In this document: positions 28,843 through 37,098 of the stretch, piece after piece
Layout: each line of letters begins with the position of its first letter
Position numbering within the stretch: position 1 is the stretch's first letter
Assembly (NCBI RefSeq): GCF_006149045.1
Contig: NZ_VBSN01000032.1
Coordinates: 1-56,181 of the forward strand
Origin: Dyadobacter flavalbus
GTDB lineage: Bacteria > Bacteroidota > Bacteroidia > Cytophagales > Spirosomataceae
Reading direction: 5' to 3'
Length of the DNA: 56,181 nt
Notes under the pieces: generated by a model
Seen by the model: the letters and a program-made list of their open reading frames with translations, nothing else
What the model was told of the DNA's origin: nothing
The model's database searches: none
Made by a program: the position numbers and the translations under genes

Positions 28843-29448
28843 TTAATTATTCTCAAACACGGACATAAACAGAACAACCGCAGAAGAATGATTACCTGCC
28901 GATCGATTGACGTAGGATTTGATCTCTTTAATGGCTTTGACAAGTTGATTGCTTACCGTCGAAACCGAGATGCCCATCAGATCGGCCACTTCACGATAGC
29001 TTTTATCTTCCAGTTTACAGAGAATTAAAACTTGTCTGCGTTTGGGAGATAGTTGATCGATTGCGTCTGCAACAAGTTGGTAATCGTCTTTGGTGTTAAA
29101 CAGCTCATCCTCTTGAACGTAAGAGCCGATGTCACTGGCCCAAAGCTCCTGCTGAAGATTTTTATCGCGGCTGATTTTCCGAAAAGCGTCAATTGCCCGA
29201 TTATCGGCCATTCTATACAGATAGGTCCGAAAGCCGCGTGCTGGTTCGATGCGCCTGCGGTGCTCCCAGAGTTTAAGAAATACGTCCTGCAGGATTTCCT
29301 CTGTAATTGCAACGTCTTTTAACAGGCGAAGCAGCCGTCGATAGAGTGCTGGCGCACATAATTGGTAGATAGCAGCGAATGCGGCCTCATCTCCTTCCCT
29401 CAAACCGTGTAGCAAATCTGCATCTACTTCGGGCAGTGAACCTGTCAT
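28843..29448 (-). CDS. ECF RNA polymerase sigma factor (PUL-linked, Bacteroidota type)
   Basis: 201 residues. Region 2 at ~20-85 (EAAFAAIYQLCAPALYRRLL; FLKLWEHRRRI; FRTYLYRMADNRAIDAFRK) and region 4 at ~125-190 (IDQLSPKRRQVLILCKLEDK; YREVADLMGISVSTVSNQL). This is the first gene of the PUL and lies 95 bp before the fecR-like gene. It probably drives susC and the enzymes when released. The upstream 860 bp contain no other gene on this strand. Confidence 0.95.
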   Translation of the reverse strand: MTGSLPEVDADLLHGLREGDEAAFAAIYQLCAPALYRRLLRLLKDVAITEEILQDVFLKLWEHRRRIEPARGFRTYLYRMADNRAIDAFRKISRDKNLQQELWASDIGSYVQEDELFNTKDDYQLVADAIDQLSPKRRQVLILCKLEDKSYREVADLMGISVSTVSNQLVKAIKEIKSYVNRSAGNHSSAVVLFMSVFENN

Positions 29449-30307
29449 AATTATAACTTTTTCTCAAAATTATATATTTTTTGTTCTATGCCAGCTTTTT
29501 CCCAAGGAGAAGTATGCAGCTTTTCCGTAGAAGAAAAGTATGCAATATGCAAATCTCAGCAACACTTTTGATTATTAAAGGGTTAAAAATCTACCACTTC
29601 TGAAAGATCACTCAAAGGAACTTGCCATTCACAAGCAATTACCATGCTTTTAACTACGTAAATATTGAAGCAATAAATCTGTGACGGCCTTGTGATCGTT
29701 TCTGTACAATTTTTTAACCTAACCCCTATATTTCGGTACGAAATTGGTATTCATTTTTAGCTTTACTCATCGATGCTTACTCAAACAAAATAATGGGCTG
29801 GTCACTAAAACCAAACAATTTTGTAAACGGTCCAGTGATGCACCTAAAATAACTTTGGGCCTGTGACCAACAAGAGGGAAAGAACAATTTCCACCACTCA
29901 GATTGCGGAATACAGTATTCCTTCATGGGTATGCTACTGAATTGAGTAGCCAGGTCAAACACCGGCCCATTTCATGCCGCTAATGTCCAGCAACGTTTGA
30001 AACTTTACATAATTAAAGTTATCAAAACAAAATAGCTGAATGGGGTATCTATTAACTTCTTTTATAAATACTTACCAAATAATATTTTGTTGTATAACAC
30101 ATGTAATGTCAAATAATACGTACAGTGGATTATGTTAAGCTAGTTATTTAAGACCAAAAATACCACGGTAAGGTAGTCCAAGCTGTCAACCTATTGTAAT
30201 AGATTTCTATCATTCAAAAAAATACGGAGTGATCAATACTGTTGTAATCATTCTCTTGCACTGCAGCAATTAAAGTCTTACTTTGGTGTAAAGCTTTCAT
30301 TGCAAAT
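29449..30307. other. Intergenic region between the PUL and the LytS-type kinase
   Basis: The two neighbours diverge from here, so promoters for both must lie inside. No supported gene: a minus-strand frame of 61 codons (29777-29962, GTG start) has no recognisable similarity. An inverted partial copy of the dispersed repeat lies at 30087-30116. Confidence 0.5.
30087..30116 (-). repeat. Dispersed repeat, short inverted copy 3
   Basis: Read on the minus strand it gives TTATTTGACATTACATGTG and then TTATACAACAA, matching the first 30 bp of copy 1 at about 24 positions. It lies about 190 bp before the kinase start. The similarity fades after this segment. Confidence 0.4.
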
Positions 30308-31396
30308 ATGCATCCTTATTTTTTTGGTCAGAAGTGGTTACTGGGCTTCGCGCTGGCGATTGTATACATCCCGTTGAGAACTTTTATTAATGTCCGGATG
30401 GATTTCTGGGCCACGATTCTGCACAAACTTCCATTATTTTCGGTTGAAATTCTAATTAGTACTGTGTTTTATACTAGCTGGATTTACCTAATGGACTGGT
30501 TTCTTAAAAATCTTCCGGTGCTGACCGGCAGCAAGCGTCCTGCAAATTTCAATTTATTGCATCAACTCATCGCGCTGGTTCCGGCCATTTTGCTAGCACT
30601 GGTTTTTAATCTTATGCTCATTTATACATGGGGGTTTATGGATTCCAATTGGATTTTTCGTTCAAAATTCAACCATTACGGTACGATGTCGATGGATGCA
30701 AAAATCACGCGTTATCATTCCAATCAGGCTCTAACAATTCTGGCATTAATAGCAGGCTATTATCTCTGCGTCAGCAGCCAGGCCCAAGAAAAATTGCAGA
30801 AAATGCTGGTGGATTCCGAAAAGCTGGCTACCGAAAACATGAGCGCGCGTTTCCTGGCATTGAAAAACCAGATCAGTCCGCATTTTCTGTTTAATAATCT
30901 CAGTGTGCTTGCCTCGCTGGTGGAATCTCGTTCTGAGAAGTCGAGCGAATTCATCCAGCAACTCTCGCTGGCCTATCGGTACATTCTGGAACAAGCGGAA
31001 CTTGGGCAGATCAGTTTGAAAGAAGAATTGAATTTTCTTGAAACTTATATTTATTTACTTCGCATTCGTTTTCAGGAAAAGATACAATTGGATGTTCAGG
31101 TATCTCAAGTCGATCAGAACCGGTATAGCATTATTCCACTCACTTTGCAGCCACTTATTGAGAATGCAGTCAAGCATAATACCATGTCCGTTGCAAATCC
31201 GCTATGCATCAACATTACCATTGAAAATACGATCCTAATTGTTCGCAATCCGTTGCAAGTTAGAATTTTTAAAGAACAGACAACCGGCCTTGGATTAAGT
31301 AATTTGGTCAGCCGTTACAAATTGTTGCAGAATAAAGACGTTGTAATTAAGCGGACTGAAACTGATTTTATCGTCAAAATTCCCTTGTTGTCATGA
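30308..31396 (+). CDS. LytS/YehU-type membrane sensor histidine kinase
   Basis: 362 residues. Four membrane segments lie in the first ~160 residues (LLGFALAIVYIPLRTF; VEILISTVFYTSWIYLM; LIALVPAILLALVFNLMLIY; ALTILALIAGYYLC). Then follows a His_kinase domain with phospho-acceptor His192 in LKNQISPHFLFNNLS, and an ATPase part with PLTLQPLIENAVKHN and TTGLGLSNLVSRY. No extracellular sensor domain is visible, so the signal may be sensed within the membrane. The stop overlaps the start of the response regulator by ATGA. Confidence 0.93.
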   Translation: MHPYFFGQKWLLGFALAIVYIPLRTFINVRMDFWATILHKLPLFSVEILISTVFYTSWIYLMDWFLKNLPVLTGSKRPANFNLLHQLIALVPAILLALVFNLMLIYTWGFMDSNWIFRSKFNHYGTMSMDAKITRYHSNQALTILALIAGYYLCVSSQAQEKLQKMLVDSEKLATENMSARFLALKNQISPHFLFNNLSVLASLVESRSEKSSEFIQQLSLAYRYILEQAELGQISLKEELNFLETYIYLLRIRFQEKIQLDVQVSQVDQNRYSIIPLTLQPLIENAVKHNTMSVANPLCINITIENTILIVRNPLQVRIFKEQTTGLGLSNLVSRYKLLQNKDVVIKRTETDFIVKIPLLS

Positions 31397-32148
31397 ATGT
31401 GCTGATTGTAGAAGATGAATATCTCAGCGCGGAACGGCTACGTAAAATGATAGAGGATATCGATGCGTCTATACATGTACTGGCTGTAATCCCGTCAGTT
31501 TTTGACACAATAGCTTATCTTCAAAATAAATCAAATACAAGCCCTGACCTCATTTTTCTGGACATTCACCTCGAAGATGACAATGGTTTCAGAATCGTGG
31601 AAAGTCTGAATTTGACTATTCCTGTCATCTTCACGACCGCATTTGACGAGTATGCGTTAAAAGCGTTCAAAACCAACAGTATAGACTATCTTTTGAAGCC
31701 AATTAGCCCGCTCGAATTGCAAGCTTCGCTGATCAAATTTAAAAGACTGAACGCTACACCGCCTCCTGTTAGTGCGGCCAATACTGCGGACGCACCAGTT
31801 CCGGAAAAATATAAAGATCGGTTCCTGTGCACGGCTGGTTCACGAATATTTACTTTTACAAGCCCTGAAATCGCGTACTTCGTAATTGAAGAAAAGGCCA
31901 CCTTTCTGCGGCTCTTCGACGGCCGGCACTTTGCGGTGGAATACAGCCTGGACAAGCTATCTCAGCTCATGGACCCAGTGCGATTTTTCCGGATCAACCG
32001 CTCGCTGATGGTTTCCATCAATGCCATTCGTAACATCCATACTATATCGGCCGGAAAGCTTAAAATCGACCTTGATCCGGCATTAGCTCAGGAAGCCTAT
32101 GTTAGCCCGGACCGTGTTTCTGCATTCAAAAACTGGCTGGGGAAATAG
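31393..32148 (+). CDS. LytTR-family response regulator
   Basis: 251 residues. Receiver domain 1-~120 with acidic pocket VEDEYLS, phospho-acceptor Asp57 in LIFLDIHLED, and the switch Lys in DYLLKPISP. A proline-rich linker (~125-140) leads to a LytTR DNA-binding domain (~145-250; IAYFVIEEKATFLRLFDGRH; FFRINRSLMVSINAIRNI). It pairs with the kinase immediately upstream (4-bp overlap). LytTR sites are usually imperfect direct repeats; I cannot name target sites. Confidence 0.94.
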   Translation: MNVLIVEDEYLSAERLRKMIEDIDASIHVLAVIPSVFDTIAYLQNKSNTSPDLIFLDIHLEDDNGFRIVESLNLTIPVIFTTAFDEYALKAFKTNSIDYLLKPISPLELQASLIKFKRLNATPPPVSAANTADAPVPEKYKDRFLCTAGSRIFTFTSPEIAYFVIEEKATFLRLFDGRHFAVEYSLDKLSQLMDPVRFFRINRSLMVSINAIRNIHTISAGKLKIDLDPALAQEAYVSPDRVSAFKNWLGK

Positions 32149-32274
32149 AATTTCTCTGGATTTAAGGTGTGAAAACGGGTATTCTGCAACGTAATCTTGT
32201 CATTCGGCAATTGTCTTTTTAAAAATAGACTTTAAGTTACAAAATTGGGTTATCGCATTAACCTGAATTGTAAA

Positions 32275-33024
32275 ATGTCATCGATTAAATTTACTGCCCG
32301 CAAACAATTTCATCTGCTCCTGTGCAAAACGCGGAATTGGGAGGACAGCTACGAATTCGCTTCTCATTACCGCCTTGTATTTGTGGCTTGTGGAGACGGT
32401 CAGTTTATATTGAACAACCAGCTGCATAGTTACTGTAAGGGTGGCGTTATCCTACTCAAACCAGATGAAATGCTAGTTTTTCAAGAGGATATGGCTACTG
32501 AAGTGCTAGTGATCGCATTCGATTCTCTAGTCTGTGCGGACAGAGAACAAAAGCATGTTGCTGAATTTGTGGAAACCTACAAACAAGTGGAAAATATTTT
32601 TAGAAATCTGTGTGTCCGGCAGGGAAAGCTGGTTAGTAATGAGCGTGATGCGGACACGATCCGCTATTTGGTGGAACAAATCACATTTGAGCTGACGCAA
32701 CAGCAAGCCTCGTTTCTCAAACTGATCAAAGGCAGTATTTCACTGATTGTAAATATTTTAGTAAGAAACAACTTTGATTTCCACAAAGTCGAAGAGCCCG
32801 AAGGTCAGCAAAAACTGTCCGAAGCGTTGGTTGAGCATCTTAAACACGAACTGGAAAACAGAAAGACGATCCGTGTTACGGAGTTGCTGATGAAGTTTAA
32901 TATTTCAGAAGAAACAGCTAACTTATATATGCTCAATAAAACCGGTATGTCTTTGCGGAATTTTATTTTCAAATTTAAAACAGACCTTTTCAAAAGCCGG
33001 GCATTGAAATTTGACGTTTCCTAA
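32275..33024 (+). CDS. AraC-like protein with shortened helix-turn-helix region
   Basis: The ATG at 32275 is preferred to a TTG at 32245. About 249 residues. The N-terminal half resembles a cupin sensor (FVACGDGQFILNNQLHSYCK; GVILLKPDEMLVFQED). The C-terminus starts like an AraC DNA-binding domain (IRVTELLMKFNISEETANLY; NKTGMSLRNFIFKFKTDLFK; SRALK) but stops where the second helix-turn-helix should begin, about 40 residues short. It may bind with one motif, act as a non-binding modulator, or be a recent truncation. It is 127 bp after the response regulator gene. Confidence 0.6.
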   Translation: MSSIKFTARKQFHLLLCKTRNWEDSYEFASHYRLVFVACGDGQFILNNQLHSYCKGGVILLKPDEMLVFQEDMATEVLVIAFDSLVCADREQKHVAEFVETYKQVENIFRNLCVRQGKLVSNERDADTIRYLVEQITFELTQQQASFLKLIKGSISLIVNILVRNNFDFHKVEEPEGQQKLSEALVEHLKHELENRKTIRVTELLMKFNISEETANLYMLNKTGMSLRNFIFKFKTDLFKSRALKFDVS

Positions 33025-33494
33025 GATAGCCGCCATTTTCCGTACTCTTGGGCGCATGCACAATAATTTCAATTCATCATTAGTGGATTTTACTGACTAA
33101 CCTGGGCTAATTAGTCAGTTGGAGCAAACACGGTATTAGGCTAAAATACCCTCTGATCTCCCGCCTGTAAGTGTCCCAAATTTTCAGACAATTTAGGAAT
33201 ATAGCACATGACCTATTTTATTTAATTGCTACTTCTATGCAGTTTTGTATATGGTTTACAACTTGGCTATTTAAGGATTGAAGCTTTTGACACAAAGTTT
33301 TAATTGTAGTAAGCAAGAAGGATGGAAAATGATTTATCCAGTAAATGTAATAGGTATGAATTCATTACAAACAGTTAATCTATTTAACATAATGATAGTT
33401 ATAAAACAAATTTAAAATATGGTTATTTTAAGTAAAGATTGTTTTCAAATAGATAATTGTTGTATTTTATTGATATGAATCTATTACGAAGATA
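33025..33494. other. AT-rich intergenic region with dispersed repeat copy 2
   Basis: No gene. It contains the repeat listed at 33381-33506, which overlaps the end of an ECF sigma remnant. No T-tailed hairpin was found after the AraC-like gene. Confidence 0.45.
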
Positions 33495-33506
33495 TTAGTA
33501 ATAAAA
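33381..33506 (+). repeat. Dispersed ~125-bp repeat, copy 2
   Basis: It begins TATTTAACATAATG and has TACGAAGATA exactly 100 bp after the first base, as in copy 1 (9240-9365), with AGTTATA.AACAA at the same offset. Copies 1 and 2 are in direct orientation and bracket 24.1 kb that includes the whole PUL. Confidence 0.55.
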
Positions 33507-33617
33507 GCGGTAGTGCCAGGCTGCAATTTCATCTAAAGCCTGCTGATCACCCGCTTTGAAGCAATGCCAAAACTCCTGAAGAGCCTGGTTGGAATAATTA
33601 GTTGTGGATGGACGTTC
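33495..33617 (-). pseudogene. ECF sigma factor N-terminal fragment
   Basis: The minus strand reads NQALQEFWHCFKAGDQQALD and then EIAAWHYRFYY before a stop at 33495-33497. It matches the start of Bacteroidota ECF sigma factors (LW..FK.GD..AL..IY..HY..LY). Only about 40 codons remain, the start is unclear (TTG at best), and regions 2.3-4 are missing. It runs into dispersed repeat copy 2. Confidence 0.5.
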
Positions 33618-33880
33618 CAATCAAAAGAAGTAAAATTGTTTATTGTATTTATATAGATATTTTCCGGTCTGTTTGTACGAAAACATGTATCCTTAAATCA
33701 AGGAAATAAAAATATACTTAGCTTGAATGCTGGATGAATTTTAAATGTAATTACTGTTTACTATTTTATTATTTATAGGACTAAGACTTAATGCTGGAAT
33801 GTTATTGTTCAAGATTAGCCAGTACATTCTTCCAGAATAACATAAAGCACCATTTTGGAGTATCCTGTTAAAGGCTTTGA

Positions 33881-35314
33881 TTAATTGAAAAGGACGTCCA
33901 TGGTTAGTTCTTTTTGAACCAGTCCTGGATAGTTCAAGCTATTTTTTACCCCATAGGTTGTCATCATTGTCAAAAAAAGGGTTTTTCTGGTTTTTGTCTG
34001 CTGCTGAAACACGGTAAGTTTACTTTCCAGCTCTGTTGCGTATGCCTTACCAATCTCAAATGGATATTCAGAGAACTTCATCTCACAAATATTGATGCAT
34101 GCGTCATTCCGATCAATAAGTAGGTCAATCTGAGCTCCTTTTTCTGTCTTTTCTTTTGGTTGGTGACGCCAGACTGATACTTCCGTATATACGTCAGCGA
34201 TTCCAATGCCCTTTTTAATCTGGGAAATATGCTTCATGCATATACTTTCAAAGGCATTTCCACTCCAGCTTTTCCATGAGTTGCCGGGTGTAAATCTTAG
34301 CCAGGTTCCCGGTCCAGTGGCTTTACTTCCTTCTATAAACTTTAAATAAAACAAAGAATATTCATCTGTGAGCTTGAAAAGGGCATCTTTGATGGTTTTA
34401 CCAAATGGAATGTATGTGCTAATAAAGCCGGATTCCGTTAGCTCACTCAGCAGTTGGGTAGCATAGCCTCCGGATGTCAGGTTACATGCATCAATGAGTT
34501 CATTGCGGCTCATGCCTTTGCCTTTTTTTGCTAATGCACGTACAATATCTATATGGTTTTGGGCACTATCAAAGAGGGAATGATATAGATTTCTGAATTC
34601 ATCAAATAACAAGCCGTCTTTGGTAAAACATAGCCTGTCTATGATCTGGGCAGCACTTTCACCCGGTTCAATCTCTTTAAGATATTGTGGTATGCCGCCC
34701 ATTGCCATATATATTTGTAACAACTGGTATTTGTCTAACCTGACTTTGCGTTGCCGTAGGTATTCTGATGTTTCTCCGATGGTAAAGGGAAGGAGCCGTA
34801 TTCGTCTGGTTACCCGGTTGTGCAATCCTCCCCTATTATTAATGACCTTCTTGATCATCCAGGATGCAGCTGATCCGCAAATAATAAGAATAAGGTTTTT
34901 CTTCTGTGAGGCCCAGCTATTCCAAAAGTTCTCAAATGCTGGCAGAAAGCCCGAGCGAGGAGTATCAATCCATGGGAATTCGTCAAAGAACACAATTGTT
35001 CTGTCTTTGTTTAATAATGGATCCAGTAGTTGTTTAAGCATTTCAAAAGCTTTTAACCAGCTTTCCGGTTTAGCAATTGGTAATCCGCCAGCCGCATTGG
35101 TTAGTGCCATGCTGAAGTTTTCCAGTTGCTGGCTTAAGGTTGCATGGTGAATTCCGGAAAACTCAAAGGAAATTCTTTTAGTGAAACCGTTTCTTACTAG
35201 AAACGTTTTTCCCACCCGCCTCCGGCCAAATATTGCAACCAGCTCCGCTTCTCCTGATTTTTCAATTTTATTTAAAAGTAGCTTTTCTTCAACTCGCCCG
35301 GTGACTAGTTCCAT
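33881..35314 (-). CDS. AAA ATPase of the archaeal-ATPase/DUF234 group
   Basis: 477 residues. Walker A is GRRRVGKT (30-37), Walker B is TIVFFDEFPWID (about 104-115), and a sensor-like stretch is NLILIICGSAASWMIKK. A winged-helix segment follows (LAKKGKGMSRNELIDACNLT), then a C-terminal DUF234 module with a PD-(D/E)xK-like pattern (GAQIDLLIDR...NICEMKFS, about 400-425). Such genes spread widely and are often linked to mobile DNA; the biochemical role is not established. The promoter carries TTTGGCG repeats (35357-35425). Confidence 0.88.
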   Translation of the reverse strand: MELVTGRVEEKLLLNKIEKSGEAELVAIFGRRRVGKTFLVRNGFTKRISFEFSGIHHATLSQQLENFSMALTNAAGGLPIAKPESWLKAFEMLKQLLDPLLNKDRTIVFFDEFPWIDTPRSGFLPAFENFWNSWASQKKNLILIICGSAASWMIKKVINNRGGLHNRVTRRIRLLPFTIGETSEYLRQRKVRLDKYQLLQIYMAMGGIPQYLKEIEPGESAAQIIDRLCFTKDGLLFDEFRNLYHSLFDSAQNHIDIVRALAKKGKGMSRNELIDACNLTSGGYATQLLSELTESGFISTYIPFGKTIKDALFKLTDEYSLFYLKFIEGSKATGPGTWLRFTPGNSWKSWSGNAFESICMKHISQIKKGIGIADVYTEVSVWRHQPKEKTEKGAQIDLLIDRNDACINICEMKFSEYPFEIGKAYATELESKLTVFQQQTKTRKTLFLTMMTTYGVKNSLNYPGLVQKELTMDVLFN

Positions 35315-35356
35315 TTGCTTTGTTTTTTTATTACAAAGCTATAAAGAGATTAACAA

Positions 35357-35425
35357 TTTGGCGTATTATAAAAAATTATATTACGCCAAATGTATATATT
35401 ATTAAACTATTTTGGCGGAATATAA
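35357..35425. promoter_or_regulatory. Repeated TTTGGCG sites upstream of the ATPase gene
   Basis: TTTGGCGTA (35357-35365) and TACGCCAAA (35382-35390) form an inverted pair with 16 bp between them. A third half-site, TTTGGCGGAA (35411-35420), follows in the first orientation. They sit 43-106 bp before the minus-strand start at 35314, a likely operator for that gene. Confidence 0.5.
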
Positions 35426-36005
35426 TCATTCTATTTTGGACTTAAAGGGTAGGCTTCCTTTCTTAGTACAGTAATTAATTGGATTTTATATAATTGATGA
35501 TCTATTCACACGAAACTGAACAGTTGAAAATAAAAAAATGGATTGTTTGTTGGAGACCTCTACTGATCAAAACGCAAAGGTAAGTAACCCTCCACTCAGT
35601 TCAGAAATCCTTACCATATACTTTGAATTCTTCTAGTAGATGCTGAACTGAATACTTGCAATGTGAATGATTTCGGTTGTCGGTAATACTACATGTAAGA
35701 TTTTGTAACGCAAGTAGCGGGGCAAGATCCGTAGTTTAAAAAGTATTCTTCTGCCTAAGTACAAATCTTACTCATCCAAAAAAGGAATCAGGTAATTAAT
35801 AAATAGAAGTTGATAAAGTAGCTCCCCTATCACAAGCAAAGTTTAAATTAATAGAAAATCAATAAGAAGCCTTTATGGATACAAAAGTTACAAGTCAAAT
35901 TTTCTTACTTAATATAAGGTTAACAAAAATTAATATATAAGAAAATTATATATTATGAATATAGTATAATTTCAATTTAGATATAACAATATTGATTTGA
36001 TTCTA
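35425..36005. other. Intergenic region at the left edge of the plasmid-like module
   Basis: No supported gene; a 32-codon frame from 35538 is not recognised. It contains the left flanking repeat (35667-35707). After about 35,860 the sequence becomes very AT-rich. Confidence 0.45.
35667..35707 (+). repeat. Left imperfect direct repeat bracketing the plasmid-like module
   Basis: The core AATACTACATGTAAG (35685-35699) is identical to 45146-45160. The preceding GGTTGTCGG resembles GGCTGTCGA in the other copy. The two copies are 9,461 bp apart in the same orientation. Possible attachment site, or a shared repeat that recombined. Confidence 0.45.
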
Positions 36006-36049
36006 TTTTATGGCATTTAATAAACGAGCGTTTTTTATATGCCATAAAA
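36006..36049. promoter_or_regulatory. Inverted repeat upstream of the serine recombinase (possible res or operator site)
   Basis: Arms TTTTATGGCAT (36006-36016) and ATGCCATAAAA (36039-36049) are perfect over 11 bp and are separated by 22 bp. They end 32 bp before the recombinase start. Serine resolvases bind paired inverted 12-bp half-sites in front of their own gene, which is the basis for the call. Confidence 0.5.
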
Positions 36050-36081
36050 CTTTACATTTGATAAATTAGTATTAGAATCGC

Positions 36082-36744
36082 ATGAATTACGTCTGCTATT
36101 ACAGAGTCTCTACTAAAGGACAGGGTAAATCCGGACTAGGGTTAGGAGATCAAATGTCTATCGTCAATCGCTACCTTCGGGAAGGTGACAAAATAATTCT
36201 GGAATTTACGGAAATTGAATCTGGCAAAAAAAGTGATCGTCCCAAACTTCAGGATGCCATTCTGGCCTGTCAGAAAAATCAGGCAAAATTGTTAATTGCC
36301 AAACTGGACCGCCTCAGCAGGAACGTTGCTTTCGTAATGACACTTCGAGATACGGGCGTCAACTTTGTCGCCTGCGATCTGCCGGATGCTAATACCTTAT
36401 CCGTTGGAATGATGGTGACCTTTGCACAGTATGAAGCCGAGCGTACATCCGAACGAACCAAAGCCGCACTGTCCCAAAAGAAATTACAAGGATTTAAACT
36501 TGGCAAGCCGGAGAACTTAACCTTAGAGGCTATACGTACAGGGCAGCAGATACGGACACAAAATGCTTTAACGAATAAGGCCAATGTGCAGGCTACAGAA
36601 CTCGCCGTATTATATAGGAGTAAAAATATGACTTATGCCCAGATTGCAGAGAAGCTCAATGAAACCCATTACCTGACGCGCAGGCACAAGCAATTTGATG
36701 GAAAGGCTATATACAGGTTAATTAAAAGGTGTGAAATATCCTAA
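36082..36744 (+). CDS. Small serine recombinase (resolvase/invertase family)
   Basis: 220 residues. Catalytic Ser10 is in YYRVSTKGQG; AKLDRLSRNVAFV carries the conserved Arg pair; the E-helix is YEAERTSERTKAALSQKK; a C-terminal helix-turn-helix segment follows (NMTYAQIAEKLNETHYLTRR). All active-site residues are visible. Candidate roles are multimer resolution of the plasmid backbone or integration. The inverted repeat just upstream is its likely site. It is the leftmost gene of the plasmid-like module. Confidence 0.93.
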   Translation: MNYVCYYRVSTKGQGKSGLGLGDQMSIVNRYLREGDKIILEFTEIESGKKSDRPKLQDAILACQKNQAKLLIAKLDRLSRNVAFVMTLRDTGVNFVACDLPDANTLSVGMMVTFAQYEAERTSERTKAALSQKKLQGFKLGKPENLTLEAIRTGQQIRTQNALTNKANVQATELAVLYRSKNMTYAQIAEKLNETHYLTRRHKQFDGKAIYRLIKRCEIS

Positions 36745-36843
36745 AATGGAATTAAACCATTTGCCTGTTTTAATTAATAAAAATTTTTAGGAACATATTT
36801 TACATAATCCAAAGTCAGCTATGATTTTTAAGTAGATTAATCA

Positions 36844-37098
36844 ATGGATACATACATTATTGAAGGTGATTGGGCGGAAATTCATGACTATGTCACAAAA
36901 TTTCCAAAGCAGACTATATTTTGTATTGCTAAAACACCAGACCAAAAGGTCTATTTACGATCTCCCAGTGAGTTTGTGATCAGTGCAGTGCTGCATAGAT
37001 TTGCAGTTATGAAAACAGAGGATTTACCTGAATTCTTGGAAAGCAGCAGCACTTTCGGGCACCTCCCATTGTTTTTTCCTAAGGCTGACCATTGTTAA
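36844..37098 (+). CDS. Small hypothetical protein
   Basis: 84 residues (MDTYIIEGDWAEIHDYVTKF...). An alpha/beta composition with balanced charge and an ATG 99 bp after the recombinase stop makes it plausible as a gene. No motif or family is recognised. Its place between the recombinase and parA suggests a plasmid accessory role, without evidence for which. Confidence 0.4.
   Translation: MDTYIIEGDWAEIHDYVTKFPKQTIFCIAKTPDQKVYLRSPSEFVISAVLHRFAVMKTEDLPEFLESSSTFGHLPLFFPKADHC

Noticed and set aside
29777..29962. Minus-strand frame of 61 codons (GTG start) between the PUL and the kinase gene
   Set aside because: No similarity, poor start, and it ends near the divergent promoter region; kept only as a remark.
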